Shown: positions 34,437-42,993 of the stretch, piece after piece | How the letters are laid out: every line of letters starts with the position of its first letter | Numbering within the stretch: position 1 is the first letter of the stretch | DNA from: Caulobacter endophyticus | Lineage (GTDB): Bacteria > Pseudomonadota > Alphaproteobacteria > Caulobacterales > Caulobacteraceae | NCBI RefSeq assembly: GCF_003116815.1 | Contig: NZ_QDKQ01000016.1 | Coordinates: forward strand, 32,516-96,515 | DNA length: 64,000 bases | Direction of reading: 5' to 3' | The notes under the pieces: model-generated | Database searches by the model: none | Told to the model about the DNA's origin: nothing | Seen by the model: only the letters and a program-made list of their open reading frames with translations | Made by a program: the position numbers and the translations under genes

Positions 34437-35195
34437 TCAGAGGCCGCCGCGGACCTGACGCCGCTTGAAGACCAAGCCCTGCCAAGCCGCGCTGGCGGCG
34501 ATCACCACGGCGCAGGCCAGAGCGATCGACGCTACCTGGGGCTTGGCGTCATGCTCGGCGGCGTAAACGGCGACGAGCCCCCAGGCGGGCGGCAAGCCGT
34601 AGGGCCAGAGCCGTGGCTGGCGCAGCACGACGAGTACGACCGTCAGGGCGATGACCAATGCGCCGATCGCGAAGCTGCGCGAGCCAGCGGCGATCAGGCG
34701 CTCGGCGGTCAGGACGGTGAGAATGTTGAGGACGCTGGCGATGGTCAGCCACCCCGCCAGAAGGCACAGCGGCCACCAGGCCAGCATGAGGGCCCGTAAG
34801 CTGACTTCGGGCGCCGCGGGACTGGCGCGTGACAGCGCCAAGGTCAGTATGAAAGCCGAGGCGACGATGATCAGGACGCTTGCCCAACGGCCATTCAGGG
34901 CCGAGGCCCAGATCCACAGGCCTGTGCCGGAGATCGCAGCGACCGCCGGCCAGGAGAGCAACTTCAGGGCTTGGTCGGAGCGTTGACGTGGGGCGGCCTG
35001 GTAGAAGGCGTAGGCGATCAGCCCGCCATAGATCACCGACCAGATCGAGAAGGCGTAGCCGGCGGCCCGAAGCGTGGCGTCGCCCGCCTGAGAGAACTGG
35101 CTCGCGTTGAGGCCAATATCGAAGACCGCCTGAGCTATCGGCGAGGCGATGGCGAAGACCACCGCCGCCAGGATGGATATCTGTGCGCGGCTCAT
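34437..35195 (-). CDS. TspO/MBR-like multi-pass membrane protein
   Basis: 252 residues with about seven or eight hydrophobic segments spread over the length. GYAFSIWSVIYGGLIAYAFYQ and WWPLCLLAGWLTIASVLN resemble the tryptophan-rich helices of TspO/MBR proteins, but the protein is ~90 residues longer than typical TspO (about 160), as in some TspO-related families. TspO binds tetrapyrroles; no ligand is inferred here. The ATG overlaps the stop of the upstream remnant (ATGA). Confidence 0.65.
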   Translation of the reverse strand: MSRAQISILAAVVFAIASPIAQAVFDIGLNASQFSQAGDATLRAAGYAFSIWSVIYGGLIAYAFYQAAPRQRSDQALKLLSWPAVAAISGTGLWIWASALNGRWASVLIIVASAFILTLALSRASPAAPEVSLRALMLAWWPLCLLAGWLTIASVLNILTVLTAERLIAAGSRSFAIGALVIALTVVLVVLRQPRLWPYGLPPAWGLVAVYAAEHDAKPQVASIALACAVVIAASAAWQGLVFKRRQVRGGL

Positions 35196-35623
35196 CGCTC
35201 TTGGCCGCGCTTGTCGTCGGCGGCCCGGGGCGCACCGGGCGGGACGTAGAGCCCGGTAGCGGCGCCGGCGAGCCAGTTGGCCGCCCTCAGACGCGGGCCG
35301 TGCTTGGCGCAGGGGTCGCCACCTGCTTGTTTTATCCGCGGTTTGTCCTTGGCCATTGTCGAGGCCACGGCGTCACCGAAAGGTTCGGCGAACTGCATGG
35401 CGTCGCCGATCCGGCTCATCGACGGCTTGTCCGTCCCGATCGGCGTGGCGTTGCGATTCCAGACCAGGGCCGAGGCCTGAACCCCGTCCACAAGGATCAT
35501 CTCGGCTTCAGCGCCTAGCCCGCCGACCGCGCCAGGAAGGCGAAGACCTATCGGCCCTGGGATCAGAAAGCCGCTGGCCGCCGATAGCGCCGAGGCGGCC
35601 CTGCCGGTGGGCGTTGGGCCGAC
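35192..35623 (-). pseudogene. 5'-truncated DUF3313-like remnant
   Basis: A frame open from just after a TGA (35626-35624) reads SAASGFLIPGPIGLRLPGAV, GGLGAEAEMILVDG, then SRIGDAMQFAEPFGDA. This looks like the C-terminal half of a DUF3313-type lipoprotein; no signal peptide or start belongs to it. It overlaps the 3' end of the ParB frame, so it marks the junction of two unrelated genes. Translation from the ATG at 35500 or 35356 is possible but would give only a tail. Confidence 0.45.
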
Positions 35624-36594
35624 TCATCCGTCTCGTCCTCGGCCGCCTCCAGCGCTTGCATCTCGGCGGTTAGGGCTTCGATCTGACGGAGCACCTCAGG
35701 CGTCAGGGGCGCGAGCGTGGGATAGGCGCGCCCGAAGGTCTGAGACAGGCTGTAGTCGAAGCGCAGGATGGTCTCCACCCACGCCCAGCCTTCCGGCGCC
35801 AGCGCCTTGGCCTGGGTTTCCAGGGCCTCCACAGCCAGCCGCTCCAGCAGGGTCAGATCGGTGATGTAACCCGCATCATCGGCCTGGGCGAAAAGGTCTT
35901 GGGAAACCTCGCCTCCGGCCGCGCGATAGGCCTCCAGACCCACGAACTTTGCCGTGGCGTTGTTCTGGCTGTTGACCCGGCCGCCGACCAGACGCTGCTT
36001 GACGCGGTAGGCCTGACGGTCGTGTTCGGGGAAGTCGAAATAGGCCGCTTCCTGGGCGGCCTGATCATCGGTCAGGGTAAAGGCCGCCATGTGATCCAGG
36101 TTGATTTCATCCGCGCGGAAGAGCGCCATGAGACGGGGCGACACCGTGGCAAGCTTCAGCCGCCTCTCCACGATCCGAGGCGCGATCGAATAGCGCTCGG
36201 CGATCTCCGAGACCGTCTTGCCGGTTTGGCTGAGGGCGTGGAACGCGGCGAACTGGTCGGCCGGGTGCGGGGCCTGTCGCACGGCGTTTTCAGCAATGCT
36301 CTCCTCCAAGGCGGTCGCCTCGTCGGGGCAGACGACGCAGGGGACCGGGAACGAGCGGGCGATGTCCTTGCGCTGCGCCAGGACGTTCAAGGCCCGCAGA
36401 CGCCGCCCGCCGACGTGGACCTCGAACTTGCCCGTGGCCTTGCCGTTCTGCTGCTGGGCGGTGACCCGCAGGTTCTGCAGCACCGTCTTGGTCGCGCCGA
36501 TGTCGGCCACCAGATCGCCGATCTCGACCTCACCTTGGCGCATGTTGTTGGGCGACAGAACCAGCTTGGAGAGTTGGATTTCACGAACGGTCAT
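35563..36594 (-). CDS. ParB/RepB-family partition protein, 3' truncated
   Basis: 343 residues from the ATG at 36594 (GGAG 8 bases upstream). It starts MTVREIQLSKLVLSPNNMRQ; the ParB-type nuclease/NTPase fold has VGGRRLRAL and AENAVRQAPHPADQFAAFHAL, followed by the helix-turn-helix VSEIAERYSIAPRIVERRLK. Relatives on alphaproteobacterial plasmids and integrative elements are about twice as long. Here the frame leaves family sequence after LEAAEDETDE and ends in Pro/Arg-rich residues. It is probably the cut end of a mobile element and may not be functional. Confidence 0.75.
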   Translation of the reverse strand: MTVREIQLSKLVLSPNNMRQGEVEIGDLVADIGATKTVLQNLRVTAQQQNGKATGKFEVHVGGRRLRALNVLAQRKDIARSFPVPCVVCPDEATALEESIAENAVRQAPHPADQFAAFHALSQTGKTVSEIAERYSIAPRIVERRLKLATVSPRLMALFRADEINLDHMAAFTLTDDQAAQEAAYFDFPEHDRQAYRVKQRLVGGRVNSQNNATAKFVGLEAYRAAGGEVSQDLFAQADDAGYITDLTLLERLAVEALETQAKALAPEGWAWVETILRFDYSLSQTFGRAYPTLAPLTPEVLRQIEALTAEMQALEAAEDETDESAQRPPAGPPRRYRRPAAF

Positions 36595-36629
36595 CGGTTG
36601 AACTCCGTCTTGGGGTTGGGGTCGATGCT

Positions 36630-36815
36630 TTGCGCATCTACCCCTGCCCGCCGGCGAGGCTGGGGGTAGCAACCGGGGGACGGACGGGGGAAGGGGGATC
36701 ACCCGGCCTGCACGCAGCAAAGCGAAGGAAGGCCGGGCCCCCCCCCCGTACGGTCGGAGCGGAGCGGAGACTTCATCCCCCGGGCGCGAGGGGCGACCGC
36801 CCCTTAGCCTCTTGT
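36630..36815 (-). repeat. leader repeat, copy A (upstream of parB)
   Basis: Read on the plus strand it contains GCGCATCTACCCCTGCCCGC, CGGCGAGGC and GGGGGTAGCAA, followed by a G-rich run and GCGCGAGGGGCGACCGCCCCTTAG. Copy B at 38991-39140 has the same order and spacing. The core can fold into a hairpin (CCCCTGCCCGCC with GGCGAGG-GGGGG). Each copy lies 30-40 bases before a gene start, so it is probably a shared leader or regulatory element of the mobile element. Confidence 0.6.
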
Positions 36816-36955
36816 CAGGCCAGGCGGGGGCGCCGCCCGCGATGGGCCGCGGCCTGGGGCCGCCAAGAGAAAAGGCGCCAGTCCGATGGTTAGGGCGTGC
36901 TATCGATGTGATGAAAGCGGCGGGAAGCTAAAGCCCAAGCCCATGCCACCCCGCA

Positions 36956-37189
36956 ATGACCGTAATGGAAGACACCTACACCTTCATCGGTGCGATGAAG
37001 GACGGCTCCACGGTGTTCATGGACATTGCAGCCCTAAACAGCGAGACGCTCGCCCGTCAGCACTGCCATGCGCTGCTTCACGAGCACGACTCCGGCGATC
37101 TGGTCGAGTTGTGGCGCGGGGCGGCGCTCATCGCCAAGATCGACCGAGAAGTTCTGTCCGGTCAGGGACCAGCCGCTATCAGCGGCTGA
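36956..37189 (+). CDS. conserved hypothetical protein (77 aa)
   Basis: ATG at 36956, or ATG 36965 three codons later; neither has a clear ribosome site. The sequence YTFIGAMKDGSTVFMDIAAL, ARQHCHALLHEHDSGDLVEL and GAALIAKIDRE resembles a small alpha/beta protein I recall as common and uncharacterised in Caulobacterales and Sphingomonadales. It lies within the mobile-element scar on the opposite strand to parB and fic. Confidence 0.65.
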   Translation: MTVMEDTYTFIGAMKDGSTVFMDIAALNSETLARQHCHALLHEHDSGDLVELWRGAALIAKIDREVLSGQGPAAISG

Positions 37190-37240
37190 GCCAAAATCTT
37201 GGCGACGCGCTACGCGCGGTCCCTGACCTCAGGCCGAAAG

Positions 37241-37256
37241 GTTTGCACGTGCAAAC
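37241..37256. promoter_or_regulatory. perfect 16-bp palindrome
   Basis: GTTTGCACGTGCAAAC is fully self-complementary, as for a dimeric DNA-binding protein site. It sits between the ends of two convergent genes, an unusual place for an operator. A partition or plasmid-control site of the old element is one option. Confidence 0.5.
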
Positions 37257-37296
37257 TCCCCGCCCTATCCTGGACGGCCAGAACTCCACCGCGCAC

Positions 37297-37320
37297 GGCG
37301 CCAGCTAAGTCGCTGGCGCC
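37297..37320. terminator. 9-bp hairpin between convergent genes
   Basis: GGCGCCAGC (37297-37305) and GCTGGCGCC (37312-37320) with a 6-base loop, between the 77-residue gene and the end of fic. It probably ends transcription from both sides. Confidence 0.6.
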
Positions 37321-37392
37321 TTGGCGGTCCTCGCTTGCTCTGTGGGGGAGCCGCTCGGCCCACCATCCCCGTGGATTTCTGGCCAGACGGAG

Positions 37393-38235
37393 CTAGCGGT
37401 CCTTGTCGGAAGGAAGAGGGTCAGAAGGGGACGGGGCTTGTTCCTGGGCGGCGTTTCGCCAAGCCTGCTCCTTGGAGACCTCGACGATCGTTCGGCCTGC
37501 CCGCAAATGTTCGGCGACCTGGTGGCGGGCCTTCTCCAGCAACCGCGCTTGAGCCTCGGCGTCATGGGCCATGGCTGATCCGACGACAGCGGCGATCTTG
37601 TCCAGGTTCGCCCAAGCCGCCTGGAAGCTTCCGTCGCCACTGGCCAGCGCCGCCTCGCGGCTCATCGCCAAGAACTGCGCTGCCCGTTCAGGGCCGCGAC
37701 CGTTTTCCGCCAACTGCAGGGTCTGGATCCGCGCCAGGATCAGCTGCGCCATAGGCGCGGTGTTGGCCGCCTCAAAGCCAATCCGCGAGGCCTCGTACCA
37801 GGCCGCCTGGTCCTCGGGCCGGATCGCGAATTCAAAGCCCGCTCGTTCGGCCACGCCGCCGAGCCATACGCGCCGGGCGCGCCCGTTGCCCTCGATGAAG
37901 GGATGGGCTGCATTGATCTCGGTGATGAACTCCGCCGCCTTGGCCGCGAAGGCTTCCGGGCCCAGGCCCTTCAACTCACCGGCCGCGCGAAAAGCGGCGA
38001 ACTGCTTTTCCATCCACGGCCCGATCTGCTCGGGCGGCGCGAACGGGGTGGGTCCGCGCCCCGTCGTATAGGTCCGCTCTTGCCCGGCCCACGTATAGAG
38101 GTCCTGGAAGAGGTGATGATGGATCGCCTTGAACCCGGCATAGGTCGGCTCGCCCGCGCGCGGGGGCATGCCTTCTTCGATCCGCGTATCGGTAAAGAGA
38201 CGTTCGGCCGCGTCGAGCGAGGCTGCATCACGCAA
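37393..38235 (-). CDS. Fic toxin (class I), start codon unclear
   Basis: 280 residues as read from a TTG at 38235. The Fic motif HPFIEGNGRAR (about 111-121) has the catalytic His, Glu and Arg, with a conserved flap region (TWAGQERTYTTGRGPTPFAP). Family-like coding continues upstream of the TTG (ERVFYPDSRVLVNELG), reaching an in-frame CTA-GCG-AGC-GAC right after the antitoxin stop. No ATG, GTG or TTG exists there, so the original start may have been lost. The Gln/Pro/Ser-rich C-terminus is disordered. It forms a toxin-antitoxin pair with the upstream small gene. Confidence 0.85.
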   Translation of the reverse strand: MRDAASLDAAERLFTDTRIEEGMPPRAGEPTYAGFKAIHHHLFQDLYTWAGQERTYTTGRGPTPFAPPEQIGPWMEKQFAAFRAAGELKGLGPEAFAAKAAEFITEINAAHPFIEGNGRARRVWLGGVAERAGFEFAIRPEDQAAWYEASRIGFEAANTAPMAQLILARIQTLQLAENGRGPERAAQFLAMSREAALASGDGSFQAAWANLDKIAAVVGSAMAHDAEAQARLLEKARHQVAEHLRAGRTIVEVSKEQAWRNAAQEQAPSPSDPLPSDKDR

Positions 38236-38318
38236 GCCAAGCTCGTTTACCAGGACGCGGCTGTCGGGGTAGAAGACGCGCTCGAACGCGGCGCGCTCAT
38301 TCGCCTTGCGGTCGCTCG

Positions 38319-38510
38319 CTAGGCCTTCTGAGCGAAATAACCGCGCAGGGCGTCACGCTTCTGAGCCGGGGTTTTGCCCTCAGCGTCCAGGCGCGCCATC
38401 AGCTGGTCGGCCTGGGGATCGCGGCGCACGCCCTCGATGTCGTTGCTCGCGCTCATCTGTTCGCGGCGCCAAGCCACGTCTGCGGGATCGGATGAGGACC
38501 AACGGCCCAT
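38319..38510 (-). CDS. VbhA-like antitoxin for Fic
   Basis: 63 residues from the ATG at 38510, with AAGGAG 8-9 bases upstream. It contains SNDIEG (Ser22 to Gly27), matching the S/T-x-x-x-E-G/N inhibitory helix that places a Glu into the Fic ATP site, followed by DPQADQLMARLDAEGKTPAQ typical of VbhA-family antitoxins. Its stop is within 90 bases of the Fic frame. It should hold the adjacent Fic enzyme inactive. Confidence 0.85.
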   Translation of the reverse strand: MGRWSSSDPADVAWRREQMSASNDIEGVRRDPQADQLMARLDAEGKTPAQKRDALRGYFAQKA

Positions 38511-38587
38511 GGCGAAACTCCTTTGAACGTCCTCGAATATAGCATTGGGGAGGGTAGGGGGCCAGTCCAGGGGACTGGCCCGTCCGG

Positions 38588-38962
38588 TCAGTATTCGCTG
38601 GCCAGCATAATGGTCACAACGCGCCGGGTTAGCTCTGTGCTCCACTTGACGGGCGAGTGCTCGTCACGGTCGGGGCGATAGTAGTCGATCTTCCAAAACA
38701 GACGCTCGCCCCACAGCTCAAGAACCCCAAAGTCGCGCTCGCCATAAGGGTCGTCACCTCCGTCGAACGATGCGTATCGGGCGAGGGCCAAGGCCATGAC
38801 CTGGCCGCGATCCTCCTCCGCCGCGCTCCCGGCCAGCAGGGCGGCAACGCCCCCCATCGCCAGCCACGACGCATTGACCGTGCGCGGCGCCTTGCGGGCC
38901 AGATCGTTGAGACGGGCGGTCTCGGCGGTGCGTTCTGCGTCGGTGGAAAACAGTTCGGTCAT
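38588..38962 (-). CDS. DUF3768 protein
   Basis: 124 residues from the ATG at 38962; a further in-frame ATG at 38995 lies inside the leader repeat. The DUF3768 signature is clear: RLNDLARKAPRTVNASWLAM, ASFDGGDDPYGERDFGVLEL, FWKIDYYRPD and the terminal TRRVVTIMLASEY. The family is found almost only on alphaproteobacterial plasmids and integrative elements; function unknown. It lies beside the Fic module and carries the same leader as parB. Confidence 0.88.
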   Translation of the reverse strand: MTELFSTDAERTAETARLNDLARKAPRTVNASWLAMGGVAALLAGSAAEEDRGQVMALALARYASFDGGDDPYGERDFGVLELWGERLFWKIDYYRPDRDEHSPVKWSTELTRRVVTIMLASEY

Positions 38963-38990
38963 GAGGGTCTGCAGACGGTTGGATGCCTGG

Positions 38991-39140
38991 CGCATCAACC
39001 CCTGCCCGCCGGCGAGGCGGGGGTAGCAAGCGGACGACCGGGGGAGGGGAGGGGGATCGCCCGAGCTGCACGCCGCCGGCGGAAGGTTGGGGACACCCGG
39101 AGGCCGGTCTTCCGCGCGCGAGGGGCCAGGCCCCTTAGAA
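38991..39140 (-). repeat. leader repeat, copy B (upstream of DUF3768)
   Basis: Shares GCGCATC-ACCCCTGCCCGCCGG, CGAGGC, GGGGGTAGCAA and the end GCGCGAGGGGC-CCCCTTAG with copy A at 36630-36815, in the same orientation relative to the downstream minus-strand gene. Internal parts differ by substitutions and small gaps. Confidence 0.6.
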
Positions 39141-39229
39141 GACGTCAGGGTGCATCGCCCTGGAGGTACAGATTGCTGACCGCCGCCACCGAACGCCGCC
39201 GCGCCGTTCATGAACGTCGAATGATGCTG

Positions 39230-39862
39230 TTAACGGCCTAACCCGACCAGCAGCGCCTTGCGCACGACCTCCGAGAGGCTCTTGGCCTGCAGCTTGTTCA
39301 TGACGTTGGCGCGGTAGATCTCGACCGTGCGAGGGCTGATGCCCAGGTCGATGGCGATGGTCTTGTTGGCGTGGCCTTCGACCAGACCGCCGAGCACGTC
39401 GCGTTCGCGAGGCGAAAGCGAGGCCACCATCCGCTGGGCCTCGTGCAGAGCCTGGCCGGCTTCGTGCCTGACCTGACCGGTTTCCAGCGCGACGCGCAGG
39501 GCGGTCAGCAGCACCTCCTCGTCGAACGGCTTCTCGATGAAATCCGAGACGCCGGCTTTCATCGCCTCGATCGCCAGGGCCACGTCGGCGTGGCCGGTCA
39601 TCACGATCACCGGATCGTCCCAGCCTTGGCCGCGCAGCCTGCGCACCAGCTCAAGCCCGTTGATTTCGGGCATGCGCACGTCGGTCAGCAGGCAGCCCGA
39701 ACCCGCCGGCGGAAGCTCGTCCAGAAAGGCCTGAGCGCTGTCGAACAGGCGGAAGGCGATGCGGTTGACCTGCAACAGGAAGCCCAGGGAATCTCGCATG
39801 GCGGCGTCGTCATCGACGATATGCACGACCCCGGCGCCATGCGCTCCGGTATTACTCGCCAA
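39230..39862 (-). CDS. fixJ: FixJ-type response regulator
   Basis: 210 residues. Receiver domain: [18 protein letters not shown], phosphoacceptor Asp in [19 protein letters not shown] and [11 protein letters not shown]-linker leads to a LuxR/FixJ helix-turn-helix: [40 protein letters not shown]. Its ATG overlaps the end of fixL by 11 bases, so the kinase and regulator are coupled. It activates genes under low oxygen in relatives; the divergent oxidase gene is a plausible target. Confidence 0.92.
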   Translation of the reverse strand: MASNTGAHGAGVVHIVDDDAAMRDSLGFLLQVNRIAFRLFDSAQAFLDELPPAGSGCLLTDVRMPEINGLELVRRLRGQGWDDPVIVMTGHADVALAIEAMKAGVSDFIEKPFDEEVLLTALRVALETGQVRHEAGQALHEAQRMVASLSPRERDVLGGLVEGHANKTIAIDLGISPRTVEIYRANVMNKLQAKSLSEVVRKALLVGLGR

Positions 39863-41333
39863 GATCCGCCTCCGCCGTCTTGAGTGTGAACTTGAAGGTC
39901 GCGCCGCCGCCCAGGGTGTCCTCGGCCCACAGGTGACCGCCGTGGGCCTCGATGATGGTCCTTGAGATCGACAGGCCCACGCCCATGCCGGCAGCCTTGG
40001 TGGTCATGAAAGGCGAGAATAGCTGAGCGCGGATCTCGGGCGCGATGCCTGGTCCGGTATCGCTGACGGTGACAAGCGCGTCTTCCGCCGCGCGGCCGAC
40101 CGCGATGGTAAGCTGGCGACGATCGCAGCCCTCAAGGGCGTCCAGGGCGTTGCGGACCAGGTTGACCACGACCTGCTGGACTTGGACACGGTCGACCAGG
40201 ACCTCGATGTCGCCGCCGTAGTCGAAGCGGACGTCCACCCCGATCTGCCGCGCCCCGACCAAGGCCAGGGCGGCGGCTTCCTCGACCAGGCGCTGGAGGC
40301 TCTCGACCGCGCGCTCGGTCTCCCCACGCGCCACGAAATCGCGCAGACGGCGGATGATATCGCCGGCGCGAAGGGCTTGGTCGTTGGCCCGGCTCAGCGC
40401 GTCACGCAGCAGCGCGCGGTCCAGGTCGTCGTTGTCGGCGAGACGGCGCGCGCCCTTGAGATAGTTTGCGATGGCCGAAAGGGGCTGGTTGATCTCGTGG
40501 GCCAGGGCCGAGGCCATCTCACCCATCGAGGTCAGGCGCGCGATATGGACCAGCTCGCCCTGCAGCTCCTGCAAGCGAGCCTGGGTGCGCTGGGTCTCGG
40601 TCAGGTCACGGACAAAGCCGGTGAACAGCCGCCCGCCAGCGGTCTGGATCTCGCCCACGGCCAGCTCCATCGGAAACGTCGAGCCATCCTTGCGCTCACC
40701 GATCACGACGCGGCCCAGGCCGATGATCCGCCGCTCGCCGGTCTGGTAGTAACGCGCCAGGTAGCCGTCGTGCGCGGAGCGATAGGGCTCGGGCATCAAC
40801 ACGCTGACATTGCGGCCCAGCACCTCCCCAGGGGTCCAGCCGAACAGTCGCTGGGCCGTGGCGCTGAAGGCGCGCATCAGGCCCTTCTCGTCGATCAGGA
40901 CCATGGCTTCAGGCACAGTGTCGAGGATCGACGCCAGGTGAGCTTCGCGCATCCGCAAATCTTCGGTCACGCCCGCAGCGCGCTGGCGCTCGCGGAAGAA
41001 GCGCTCGCCGCCGACGCTGATGCTGGCGCCGACCACGGCGTAGAGCGCCGCGCCGACATAATCGCCCATCTCAAGCGGTCGCCGGAACGCGGTCAGGGAC
41101 ACGAACAGCAGGGTCGTGAACAGGATCGCCGCCAGCCCGCCCTTCTGTCCGCGCAACGCCGCCGCCGCGACGATGGCCGGGAAAAAGAAGAGATAGAGCC
41201 CGCGCTCGCCCAGCACCGGCTCGAAGACGAGGCGCAGGCACAGCCCGGCGCCGGCGATGCCCAGCACGAGGGCGATCGTCAAAATCGTCTCCCGCCGGTC
41301 AGTGGCCAGCAGGCGTTCGGCCGACGGTGTCAT
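39852..41333 (-). CDS. fixL: oxygen sensor histidine kinase FixL
   Basis: 494 residues from the ATG at 41333 (GGAG 4 bases upstream; longer starts exist). Four hydrophobic segments occupy about 20-110. The PAS domain (about 135-250) keeps the heme-ligand His188 ([14 protein letters not shown]) and the oxygen-contact Arg208 (RIIGLGRVV), 20 residues apart as in Bradyrhizobium FixL H200/R220. The kinase core has [12 protein letters not shown] (His279), [10 protein letters not shown] and [18 protein letters not shown]. It autophosphorylates when heme is deoxy and passes phosphate to FixJ. Confidence 0.93.
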   Translation of the reverse strand: MTPSAERLLATDRRETILTIALVLGIAGAGLCLRLVFEPVLGERGLYLFFFPAIVAAAALRGQKGGLAAILFTTLLFVSLTAFRRPLEMGDYVGAALYAVVGASISVGGERFFRERQRAAGVTEDLRMREAHLASILDTVPEAMVLIDEKGLMRAFSATAQRLFGWTPGEVLGRNVSVLMPEPYRSAHDGYLARYYQTGERRIIGLGRVVIGERKDGSTFPMELAVGEIQTAGGRLFTGFVRDLTETQRTQARLQELQGELVHIARLTSMGEMASALAHEINQPLSAIANYLKGARRLADNDDLDRALLRDALSRANDQALRAGDIIRRLRDFVARGETERAVESLQRLVEEAAALALVGARQIGVDVRFDYGGDIEVLVDRVQVQQVVVNLVRNALDALEGCDRRQLTIAVGRAAEDALVTVSDTGPGIAPEIRAQLFSPFMTTKAAGMGVGLSISRTIIEAHGGHLWAEDTLGGGATFKFTLKTAEADLGE

Positions 41334-41478
41334 AGGGCTCCGAAGCATGGGTGCGACGCAGACCCTAGGGGATTTTCCGTAGGGATCGACCAGAATTTTC
41401 CGCGTCAGGGTCGGCGCGTACAACCCTTGTCAACACGGCGACACGAGGTCGCCGGTACTTGAAACAGGGGTAAAGGCC

Positions 41479-42168
41479 ATGACCGGTCCCGCCATCGATC
41501 TCAGCATTCACCACAAGCCGGCGGGCGTGTCGGACACCGTCGCCTTCGGCTTCGTCAAGGCGCTACGCTTCTGCGCCGACACCTTCTTCGCCAAGCGCTA
41601 TGGCCACCGCGCCGTGGTGCTGGAGACGGTCGCGGCCGTGCCCGGCATGGTCGGCGCCACGCTGAACCATCTGAAGTGCCTGCGCCGCATGGAAAGCGAC
41701 AAGGGCTGGATCAAGACCCTGATGGACGAGGCCGAAAACGAGCGCATGCACCTGATGACCTTCATCGAGGTGGCCAAGCCGACCCTGTTCGAACGCTTCG
41801 TCGTCGTGGCCGCCCAATGGGTTTTCTACCTCTTCTTCTTCGCCCTCTACCTGATCAGCTCCAAGACCGCGCACCGCGTGGTCGGCTATTTCGAGGAAGA
41901 GGCGGTGATCAGCTACACCCACTACCTCGCCGAAATCGACGAGGGCCGCAGCGAGAACGTGGCCGCGCCGCAGATCGCGCTGGACTACTGGAACCTGCCC
42001 GCCGGCAGCACCCTGCGCGACGTGGTCGAGGTGGTCCGGGCCGACGAGGCGCATCACCGCGACGTCAACCACAGCTTCGCCAACGAGCTGGCCGGCATGC
42101 CGACGGGCGAGATCGCCCCGTGCCCCCCGCACGTGGTCCTCGAGCCCAACTGGAAGACGGCCGCCTGA
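41479..42168 (+). CDS. aox: alternative oxidase (ubiquinol oxidase, di-iron)
   Basis: 229 residues. The four di-iron motifs of AOX are present: [32 protein letters not shown] and [12 protein letters not shown]. It binds the inner face of the membrane and passes electrons from ubiquinol to oxygen without pumping protons, bypassing the cytochrome oxidases; it resists cyanide and nitric oxide. It is divergent from fixL across a 145-base gap, so FixJ or a FixJ-controlled factor may regulate it. AOX genes are uncommon in bacteria, but known in some alphaproteobacteria. Confidence 0.92.
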   Translation: MTGPAIDLSIHHKPAGVSDTVAFGFVKALRFCADTFFAKRYGHRAVVLETVAAVPGMVGATLNHLKCLRRMESDKGWIKTLMDEAENERMHLMTFIEVAKPTLFERFVVVAAQWVFYLFFFALYLISSKTAHRVVGYFEEEAVISYTHYLAEIDEGRSENVAAPQIALDYWNLPAGSTLRDVVEVVRADEAHHRDVNHSFANELAGMPTGEIAPCPPHVVLEPNWKTAA

Positions 42169-42245
42169 GGCTTCCTTCCGAACTCCGACCAAGGGCCGCG
42201 CCTCGCAAGGGGCCGGCCTCGTCTTTCTTCTAAGCGGTCGCAGCC

Positions 42246-42653
42246 ATGACGGCGCAATCTAGACCTTCGATACTCGTGCTTGAACGCGATCCGGCGGTGG
42301 CGACCTCTTTGGTGTTCGCCCTGCGGCTCGAAGGGTTCGAGGTCGAGGTCCACGCCGCGCCCGAGGCGCTTGAGCGGGCCATTCGCACGAAGCCTGACTG
42401 CCTGCTCATCGACGCGGACCACCCCGCCGTCTCGCCCGCGGATCTGCTGTCGCGCGTTCGGGCCACGGGTCATACGGGGCCTGCGATCTTCACAGCCACG
42501 AACCCAACCCGCCGCCTGGGCGCGGATATCCGCGCCAGCGGCGCACGTCTGCTGGAAAAGCCCTGGAGCGGTGATGGCGTCGTCGCCGCAATTCGCGGCG
42601 CGATCGCGGGCCAGTGGAACGAGACGGCTAAAGCGGATTGTTTGGCGCCGTAG
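42246..42653 (+). CDS. single-domain response regulator-like protein
   Basis: 135 residues, a stand-alone receiver. ILVLERDPAVATSLVFAL has the acidic pocket reduced to E-R-D, the phosphoacceptor is the Asp in LLIDADHPA, the switch Thr is in IFTATNPTR and Lys in LLEKPW. No output domain. It is 78 bases after the oxidase gene on the same strand and may be co-transcribed with it; it could act as a phosphate sink or competitor in FixL-FixJ signalling. Confidence 0.82.
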   Translation: MTAQSRPSILVLERDPAVATSLVFALRLEGFEVEVHAAPEALERAIRTKPDCLLIDADHPAVSPADLLSRVRATGHTGPAIFTATNPTRRLGADIRASGARLLEKPWSGDGVVAAIRGAIAGQWNETAKADCLAP

Positions 42654-42723
42654 GCGTTCGCAAAGCAGTCTGGCGTCTTCGAGAGGATTGAGCTGCCAAC
42701 TGTTGCCCGATTGGTCGGACGAT

Positions 42724-42993
42724 CTAATGCAGCGTTTCGCGGGGCCAGTGTTCGTCGCAGAACGCCTCGATCCACGCACGCGCCACCTGCTCGCGTTCGG
42801 ACGCCGGCACGCCCAACATGGTCGCCCTAAGGCTGTCTACGATATGGGTGACGGTCTCGCGCAGCTCTTCCCATTGTTCGACGAGCTGAGGATCGGCGCG
42901 GCCGCTCTCCACCTCCTGGCGGATTGCCCAAAGCCGCTGAAACAGGGGATCGTTGATCAGCGCCTCGTATTCGACCGTGGCTGAATCGACCAT
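42724..42993 (-). CDS. hypothetical helical protein (89 aa)
   Basis: ATG at 42993 shares bases with the stop of the upstream small ORF (TGATG). The product is hydrophilic and helical (VEYEALINDPLFQRLWAIRQ, EQWEELRETVTHIVDSLR, EREQVARAWIEAF). No family recognised. It forms a two-gene operon with the membrane microprotein upstream. Confidence 0.6.
   Translation of the reverse strand: MVDSATVEYEALINDPLFQRLWAIRQEVESGRADPQLVEQWEELRETVTHIVDSLRATMLGVPASEREQVARAWIEAFCDEHWPRETLH

Noticed and set aside
39852..41333. Loss of the heme ligand in FixL at the IIGLGR segment
   Set aside because: The proximal His is in AHDGY, 20 residues before the Arg of GLGR, and both are present.
40182..41462. 426-codon plus-strand frame opposite fixL
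   Set aside because: Antisense to a gene with complete heme-PAS and kinase motifs.
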